NCBI GenBank assembly: GCA_046261635.1
Contig: JBHEOL010000051.1
Span: 1-5,529 of the forward strand
DNA length: 5,529 nt
From: JBHEPS01 sp046261635
GTDB lineage: Bacteria; Acidobacteriota; Thermoanaerobaculia; Gp7-AA8
Direction: 5' to 3'
Positions 4,426-5,529 of this stretch are shown one piece after another. The translations under genes were made by a program, and so were the position numbers. Numbering within the stretch: position 1 is the first letter of the stretch; every line of letters starts with the position of its first letter. Below the pieces are notes generated by a model. That model was not told the origin of the DNA and did no database searches. It was given only the letters and a program-made list of their open reading frames with translations.

Positions 4426-5517
4426 ATGAGGTCCAAATACTTGATTCTGCTGACAAGCATGGGATTCGCCGCGTTTCTTTTGGGTCCGTCCCCCGCATTG
4501 GGCGAGGTATCGCTCGGTGCGGCGGAGAGCTTCGCGGTCCTGGCGGGCACGGCGGTGACCTGTACCGACTCCGTTGTCACCGGAGACGTGGGCGTCTTCC
4601 CCGGCAGCGCCGTCACTCTGACCAATTGCACCATCACGGGGACGGTCCACCCGGGCGACTCGGTCGCCGAGGCGGCTTACGATGATTTCCTTTCCGCGTA
4701 CGCCGACCTCGCGGCCGAGACGTGCGACACGTTCCTGACGGGTAACCTCGCGGGCCAGGTGCTTGTGCCCGGTGTCTACTGTGTCACCGGGTTCTCGGCG
4801 ACGACGGGCGGCGTCTTGACGCTCCAGGGGTCCTCCACCGATACCTGGATTTTCAAAATCGGGAGCAGCGACCCCGCCGGCTACCTCGAGGCCACGAACT
4901 TCACTGTGGAAATGACCAGCGGGGAGACGTGTAGCAACAACGTGTATTGGTGGGTTGCCGATTACGCGGAACTGACGGATTCGGTCTTCATAGGAAGTAT
5001 CCTCGCGGGTGCGGCCATCACCGTTACCCGTGTGAGCCTGGACGGGCAAGCCCTGGCGAAAGTCGCAGTGACGTTGACGAACACCCTGGTTTCCGTCTGC
5101 GGCACCTTCGATCCCCCGTTCCCTCCGCAATCCGCGATCAAGGTGACGGGCGGCGGCCAAATCCCGGTGCCTCCAGACTCGTATGGCCGGGCCACCTTCG
5201 GCTTCAACGCGCAGCCGGATAAGAAGGGCGGCGCGAAAGGCCACTTGAACTATGTCAACCATGTAACCGGTCTGCACGTCAACGGTCCGGTCACCAGCAT
5301 TCTGGTGATTGCGGTCAACGAAAACGGGTCGCCGAAGACCGTCCGGTTTTCCGGCACCTGGGAGGGCGGCTCCTTCTTCGTGACGGTAGAAGACCACGGC
5401 GAGCCCGGCACGACCGATGAGCTCGGTATCACGGTGACTGCGACGACCGGTGGGCTGATCGAGCTTACGTCGCAGCGCGTCATCAGCAACGGGAACATCC
5501 AGTTCCATGAGAAATAG
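4426..5517 (+). CDS. Secreted DUF3494 (ice-binding-like) protein with C-terminal accessory domain
   Basis: This 363-residue exported protein starts with a signal peptide (about residues 1-26; hydrophobic core LILLTSMGFAAFLLG, likely cleavage after ALG). Residues 29-227 form a DUF3494 domain, the beta-solenoid fold of microbial ice-binding proteins. It has the opening LGAAESFAVLAG, TGDVGVFPG, LVPGVYCVTG, WIFKIGS, NNVYWWVADYAEL and FIGSILAGAAITV in family order. After a Pro-rich link (230-234), residues 237-362 match a domain common at the C-terminus of secreted bacterial proteins (IKVTGGGQI, FGFNAQ, GHLNYVNHVTGLHV, VTVEDHGEPG, ISNGNIQFH). All six cysteines (46, 68, 100, 119, 169, 225) lie in the DUF3494 part, which suggests disulfides. 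AAGGAGA (4413-4419) 6 bases before the ATG sets the start. There is no PEP-CTERM, LPXTG or C-terminal membrane anchor. Many DUF3494 proteins have no shown ice activity, so surface adhesion or matrix roles are equally possible. Codon use is less GC-biased than in the upstream genes. Confidence 0.9.
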   Translation: MRSKYLILLTSMGFAAFLLGPSPALGEVSLGAAESFAVLAGTAVTCTDSVVTGDVGVFPGSAVTLTNCTITGTVHPGDSVAEAAYDDFLSAYADLAAETCDTFLTGNLAGQVLVPGVYCVTGFSATTGGVLTLQGSSTDTWIFKIGSSDPAGYLEATNFTVEMTSGETCSNNVYWWVADYAELTDSVFIGSILAGAAITVTRVSLDGQALAKVAVTLTNTLVSVCGTFDPPFPPQSAIKVTGGGQIPVPPDSYGRATFGFNAQPDKKGGAKGHLNYVNHVTGLHVNGPVTSILVIAVNENGSPKTVRFSGTWEGGSFFVTVEDHGEPGTTDELGITVTATTGGLIELTSQRVISNGNIQFHEK

Positions 5518-5529
5518 CGGCTGATCTGA

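Noticed and set aside
4276..5508. Minus-strand open frame of 410 codons opposite the DUF3494 gene
   Set aside because: The plus strand has a signal peptide, ribosome site, promoter and two recognisable domains; the minus frame has none and is a mirror of that gene.
1..5529. CRISPR array, tRNA, rRNA, insertion sequence or a multi-gene defence system
   Set aside because: No regularly spaced repeats, tRNA-like cloverleaf, rRNA sequence, transposase or integrase motifs were seen; the only defence-related genes are the ordinary vapBC pair.

Overview
The window is GC-rich throughout, with dense gene packing and codons ending mostly in G or C. It looks like chromosomal sequence from an uncultured or little-studied Gram-negative bacterium. 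A lipoprotein-type murein transglycosylase implies an outer membrane, and the sigma-54-type promoter and secreted ice-binding-like protein would fit Acidobacteriota, Myxococcota or a related soil or water lineage. That placement is inference: no rRNA or other marker gene is present.

Layout, left to right. (1) The C-terminal three quarters of an aldo/keto reductase, plus strand, cut by the left edge (1-720). (2) A near-perfect 21-bp inverted repeat in the convergent gap (743-802). (3) A minus-strand lipoprotein lytic transglycosylase (858-1601). (4) A divergently oriented 46-residue zinc-ribbon microprotein (1743-1883), followed by a hairpin-rich spacer. (5) An RluA-family pseudouridine synthase with an S4 domain (2026-2877). 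(6) A complete VapBC toxin-antitoxin operon (2989-3542) with its own -10 box and a candidate operator. (7) A convergent minus-strand DUF1508/YegP-like protein (3581-3916). (8) A spacer of about 500 bp holding a decayed fragment of a phospholipase D/cardiolipin-synthase-like gene on the minus strand (about 3991-4245). After it come a cluster of ATTTCC repeats and a good sigma-54-type -24/-12 element. (9) A secreted two-domain protein with an N-terminal DUF3494 (ice-binding-protein-like) domain and a C-terminal domain often found at the ends of secreted bacterial proteins (4426-5517).

The genes do not form one pathway. The only clear operon is vapBC, whose genes overlap by 4 bp. The rest are single-gene units: two housekeeping-type enzymes (transglycosylase, pseudouridine synthase), a metabolic reductase, two small proteins and one exported protein. 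I see no clear new multi-gene defence or mobile system. The most unusual parts are the right-hand end (gene remnant, sigma-54-like elements on both sides of it, repeat cluster, cysteine-rich DUF3494 fusion), the palindrome at 743-802 and the small zinc-ribbon gene.
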